Shown here in pieces: positions 37,481-40,376 of a stretch of 40,376 nt of DNA. A program made the translations under genes and the position numbers. The stretch is from NCBI GenBank assembly GCA_964399875.1, contig CAYNRQ010000002.1, positions 1-40,376 on the forward strand, written 5' to 3'. Below the pieces are notes generated by a model that saw only the letters and a list, made by a program, of their open reading frames with translations, searched no databases and had not been told where the DNA came from. The stretch is from CAYNRQ01 sp964399875. Lineage in GTDB: Archaea > Aenigmatarchaeota > Aenigmatarchaeia > QMZP01. How positions within the stretch are numbered: position 1 is the first letter of the stretch; every line of letters starts with the position of its first letter.

Positions 37481-38719
37481 ATGAAAGGATTATGTCAGGG
37501 ATTATGTCAGGTTGGCTATACATCAGAATGGGCATTGGTGAAATTTTTCAGTGCCATGGAAGACAGTGAGATTTTAGATTGTTTTGCTTTGAAATACATC
37601 TGCGGTAAAGAGGAATCAATTAAAGATGCAAAGCAAAGGTTGCTATACGAAGTGGGTGAAAGAAGAAAAAACCTTTCAGAAACCCTTGATACTGAAAATG
37701 AATGGAGAGCTGAAAATATAATGGACGAATCAATAAATGCATTGAAATTGTTGAAAAGGCTATACAGGAATGAGATAAAATATGTTCAGTTACAGGACGT
37801 GAGCAATTCACTGCCACTCAGTATCTATGAGAACAGAGATGTTCACGTAGTATGTTTGTTTACACCAAACCCTACTCATTTCCATTACATAGAAGATGCA
37901 TTTAAGTATGGCAAACACGTTTTGTGTGAAAAACCACTTGTACCTGTTATAGACATTGAGGGGGTTCCGGACAGGAGAAACCTTGACGGAATGAAAAAAC
38001 TCAATGAAGAAAGACAGAATCATCATCCTATAGGCTTTGACGCTGAACATTACTCTGCTAAGAAGGCAGCGAAGATATTTTTTGACAAAATAGGTGAAAT
38101 GGTGAAAAAATATGGCAAGATAACAAAAATTGAAGGTTATCTGGAAGAAAAGGATGATCCAAGCAAAGAAAGAACTAAATTCATTTTGAGCAGAAAAAAT
38201 CAAACAGGCCTGCTTACTGACACAGGTGTGCATCTATTTAGCATGATTACCAACATTGGGGGTGAAGTGAAAGATATAGAGAGTGCTGAATACGGGATTT
38301 ATCCGGGTTATGATGTTGAAACATATACCCATGTTGATTTTAAAGCAAGTGGTGATTATTTTGATGGCAATATTCCTTGCAGTTTCAGTGTTGAAAAATT
38401 TATACACAAGCTTAAAGAGCCAAAAGAAAGGGAAAGAAAGGAATTTGTATTAGAATTCGAAAACGGAGCAACAGTAACTGTTAATTTCTCCAAAGGCAGG
38501 GTTACAGACAATGATGGAAAAGAATGGGAAGGCAGGGTTGTTTACTCCGGAAATGAATACGTAAACATACTTAAGGATTTGAACGATGCCATATCAAACA
38601 GGGAAGAGCCAATAACATCATTTACAAATTCTATCAAGAACCTTGATGCAATATACAGGACCCTTAAAGATTTCAAGGTTGAAGGTAACACAAAGGAGGT
38701 TTACAGGGAGAATGTATGA
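37481..38719 (+). CDS. Gfo/Idh/MocA-like oxidoreductase
   Basis: The 412-aa protein shows the family's NAD(P)-domain segment VHVVCLFTPNPTHFHYIEDA, then KYGKHVLCEKPLV with the E-K-P motif, and a C-terminal alpha/beta substrate domain (TDTGVHLFSMITNIGG, VTVNFSKG). The N-terminal dinucleotide motif is degenerate (GLCQVGYTSEWA). Members oxidise or reduce sugars, inositols or biliverdin; the substrate here is unknown. It is the first gene of a three-gene operon and its stop overlaps the next ATG by four bases. Confidence 0.8.
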   Translation: MKGLCQGLCQVGYTSEWALVKFFSAMEDSEILDCFALKYICGKEESIKDAKQRLLYEVGERRKNLSETLDTENEWRAENIMDESINALKLLKRLYRNEIKYVQLQDVSNSLPLSIYENRDVHVVCLFTPNPTHFHYIEDAFKYGKHVLCEKPLVPVIDIEGVPDRRNLDGMKKLNEERQNHHPIGFDAEHYSAKKAAKIFFDKIGEMVKKYGKITKIEGYLEEKDDPSKERTKFILSRKNQTGLLTDTGVHLFSMITNIGGEVKDIESAEYGIYPGYDVETYTHVDFKASGDYFDGNIPCSFSVEKFIHKLKEPKERERKEFVLEFENGATVTVNFSKGRVTDNDGKEWEGRVVYSGNEYVNILKDLNDAISNREEPITSFTNSIKNLDAIYRTLKDFKVEGNTKEVYRENV

Positions 38720-39414
38720 AAACAATAGACCTGACCTACTGGATAAGCCCCGAAGGAAGCAAATACCCTTCAGACCCATTACCAGAGATAGATATAACAC
38801 CAGCTTTTTTTGATCAAGGCAAACTAAAATCAGCTGTCACAAACCTAAAGATAAGGCCTCACCATGGAACTCATATAGATGCCCCGGCACACAAACTACC
38901 TGAGGGTCTGACAATAGATAAATACTGTCTGGACAGATTCATTAATGACGCGGTTTTAATAAACGTGTTTCATACTTCTGATAGTAGAGACCGTTATTGT
39001 GGACACGGTTATTTATATGCGAGAAGGATTACATACAAAGCTGTGGAGAAGGCAATAAAAAATGACTACAATGGCCAAAAGGCAGTTCTTATAAGAACAG
39101 GATATGAGCGGGTAATAGAACAAGGAGTTCAGGACGATGTTAATTTTCCCTGCCTTGAAGAGGATGCTGCAAAGTACCTGGCTGACCTAGGCCTAAACAT
39201 GCTAGGAATAGATTCATTCTCTGTTGATCCCAAAGGAAGTGAAAAAAGCCCTGCTCATACAGCGCTTCTGGAAGCAGATTGTTTGATAGCTGAAACGCTT
39301 GTAAATCCCGCAAAACTGCAAAACTGCAAAGCATTCAGATTATATGCAATCCCAATAATAATAGAAGGAGCTGATGCAGCACCTGCAAGGGTTTTCGCAG
39401 AGGTGAGTGTATGA
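38716..39414 (+). CDS. Cyclase/kynurenine formamidase-type hydrolase
   Basis: The 232-aa protein belongs to the PF04199 metal-dependent hydrolase family. It has the signature H-x-G-T-H-x-D-x-P-x-H-type segment HHGTHIDAPAHKLPEG, an N-terminal DLTYWISPEG strand, KAVLIRTGYERV, GIDSFSVDP and a C-terminal Glu region (IIIEGADAAPAR). Family members hydrolyse formamides, lactones and cyclic amides. Next to a sugar-type dehydrogenase gene, a lactone hydrolase role is attractive: the dehydrogenase could form a lactone that this enzyme opens. That is inference. Confidence 0.85.
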   Translation: MKTIDLTYWISPEGSKYPSDPLPEIDITPAFFDQGKLKSAVTNLKIRPHHGTHIDAPAHKLPEGLTIDKYCLDRFINDAVLINVFHTSDSRDRYCGHGYLYARRITYKAVEKAIKNDYNGQKAVLIRTGYERVIEQGVQDDVNFPCLEEDAAKYLADLGLNMLGIDSFSVDPKGSEKSPAHTALLEADCLIAETLVNPAKLQNCKAFRLYAIPIIIEGADAAPARVFAEVSV

Positions 39415-40280
39415 ATGCCAATATCCCCTTTGAGATAAATCCTGGCCTGGGAAAAACCCTGATCTCAAAAAAAAGCGATGGAAAGGGATATTTGCTTGTT
39501 GATGATGATTATAAGAAGATAAATAACAGGAATTTTGAGAAATTATATAATGATCACATATCAAAATTCCCTGCGTACGCAGAAGTTTTTGGAAACGATC
39601 CTTCAGGAATAGGCAGGGTTGTAGTAGATTCAGAACTTCCTATAGAGAATCCTGTATACAGTGGTGCAGAGGGTAAGCCACTGCATGTGACATTGCTTCC
39701 AAACATCATATCAAAGAGGGGCACTCTTGTTTTTGGCTGCACAATGGGGCATACACATCCACCCGGGAAGAGAAAAATACAGGAAATATACAGAGTATTT
39801 GGTCCAGGGGCTTTCCTTATAGACAAACCAGATGAGCCAAGCATGGAGTTTGTATATGCAGAAGAAGGGGATTTTGTATTTGTTCCCACCAACTGCAACA
39901 TGACAATATATAATCTGGGTTGCAACCCTTTAGTGACTCTGGATGTTGCAGACCGCAGAGAAGGCGGGAATCCAGCAAGCAAAGACCTGCAAAAATCAGA
40001 CGGGCCTCCCCTTTTAATCCGGATGGATACAAAAGGTGAAAAACACTTGTTAAAATTTGTGCTCAATGAAAAATACATAGACAGAGAAGACGAGTTTGGT
40101 GTGAAAAAAGTAACTCATGATAAAGAAACCTTTGATGCAGATATATGCGGACACTTTTATGCGTTTGCGAGAGCAATGGAAAACCTTGGCATAAAAGCAA
40201 GAAGAAGCGAGTTCAAGGGAAGTCTGCGCGGGCTTATGGAAGAAACGGATATACTTCACAGATATTTTGGACTGAAATAA
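39411..40280 (+). CDS. Cupin-type glucose-6-phosphate isomerase homologue
   Basis: Archaeal PGI interconverts glucose-6-P and fructose-6-P with a metal-bound cupin. The core motif is visible: GHTHPPGKRKIQEIYRVFGP supplies two His and the Glu. The second motif normally reads P-P-x-W-A-H-x-T-x-N-x-G. Here it is VPTNCNMTIYNLG, so the last His ligand is replaced. At 289 aa it is longer than Pyrococcus-type PGI (about 190), with an extra C-terminal helical region of about 90 residues. It may be a PGI with changed metal binding or an isomerase for another sugar. It overlaps the cyclase gene by four bases and ends the operon. Confidence 0.75.
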   Translation: MNANIPFEINPGLGKTLISKKSDGKGYLLVDDDYKKINNRNFEKLYNDHISKFPAYAEVFGNDPSGIGRVVVDSELPIENPVYSGAEGKPLHVTLLPNIISKRGTLVFGCTMGHTHPPGKRKIQEIYRVFGPGAFLIDKPDEPSMEFVYAEEGDFVFVPTNCNMTIYNLGCNPLVTLDVADRREGGNPASKDLQKSDGPPLLIRMDTKGEKHLLKFVLNEKYIDREDEFGVKKVTHDKETFDADICGHFYAFARAMENLGIKARRSEFKGSLRGLMEETDILHRYFGLK

Positions 40281-40323
40281 ACATACATGATATTTATGGA
40301 TATGAAACAGTTTATAGTGCAGG

Positions 40324-40376
40324 AATTTAAATCAGAATTCCACCGGTCTCTGACCGGTGGTTCCAAACAAGGCAAT
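40324..40376 (+). repeat. Dispersed short repeat, copy C (cut by the sequence end)
   Basis: Bases 40324-40376 match 543-594 of copy A except for a five-base difference. Here that difference completes a perfect 9-bp hairpin, CCACCGGTC (40340-40348) with GACCGGTGG (40352-40360). The sequence stops inside the repeat, as contigs often do at repeats. Confidence 0.6.

Overview
The window comes from an archaeal genome. It holds archaeal-type ribosomal proteins (S13-S4-S11 and L3), Kae1, an archaeal topoisomerase I with C-terminal zinc repeats, a DUF763 protein, an archaeosortase, an archaeal CDP-alcohol phosphatidyltransferase, a SpoVT/AbrB-PhoU regulator and a cupin-type (archaeal) glucose-6-phosphate isomerase homologue. 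Many genes have a TATA box about 25-30 nt before the start codon, which fits leaderless transcription. Cys-rich surface proteins of the kind common in uncultivated archaea (DPANN and Altiarchaeota-like lineages) suggest such a lineage, but I cannot place it further. A run of 100 N and a sequence end inside a repeat indicate a metagenomic scaffold.

Layout. 1-980: a possible gene tail, a small ORF, a dispersed repeat (copy A), hairpins and a structured leader. 981-3557: ribosomal operon S13-S4-S11-L3. 3858-8601: DUF763 protein, a two-helix membrane peptide, a 929-aa orphan membrane protein and a coiled-coil membrane protein. 8684-10735: topA. 10804-11060: a transposase remnant abutting a decapitated Cys-rich gene. 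11097-17335: a two-gene operon for a giant secreted multidomain protein, ending in a gingipain-like (C25) domain, and a signal-peptide/one-TM partner. 17475-18432: a decayed gene and an orphan. 18427-19973: M29 aminopeptidase and CDP-alcohol phosphatidyltransferase. 20088-26489: a long minus-strand cluster of an Ile-rich leader ORF, citramalate synthase, IleRS, GNAT, HD hydrolase and archaeosortase. 26530-29242: a divergent PurF-like protein facing kae1 across a shared TATA palindrome. 29269-32126: orphan, cupin, PhoU-like regulator, small Cys-rich protein. 32546-35319: methyltransferase, B12-type radical SAM protein and SDR, as one operon. 35332-40280: orphan, repeat copy B, ADP-dependent-type sugar kinase, and an oxidoreductase/cyclase/PGI-like operon. 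40324-40376: repeat copy C, truncated by the sequence end.

The most interesting signal is at 26341-26527. A TATA box sits at the right distance from a 36-codon ORF with nine Ile codons, five of them in its last seven residues. Mutually exclusive hairpins lie within the ORF, and a T6 tract lies between it and cimA. The following genes make the first intermediate of threonine-independent isoleucine synthesis and charge tRNA-Ile. This looks like an archaeal leader-peptide attenuator. Other points are a PurF paralogue that has lost its glutaminase residues, a PGI-like cupin lacking one canonical metal-ligand His, the giant C25-like surface protein, and a short dispersed repeat with conserved ends.
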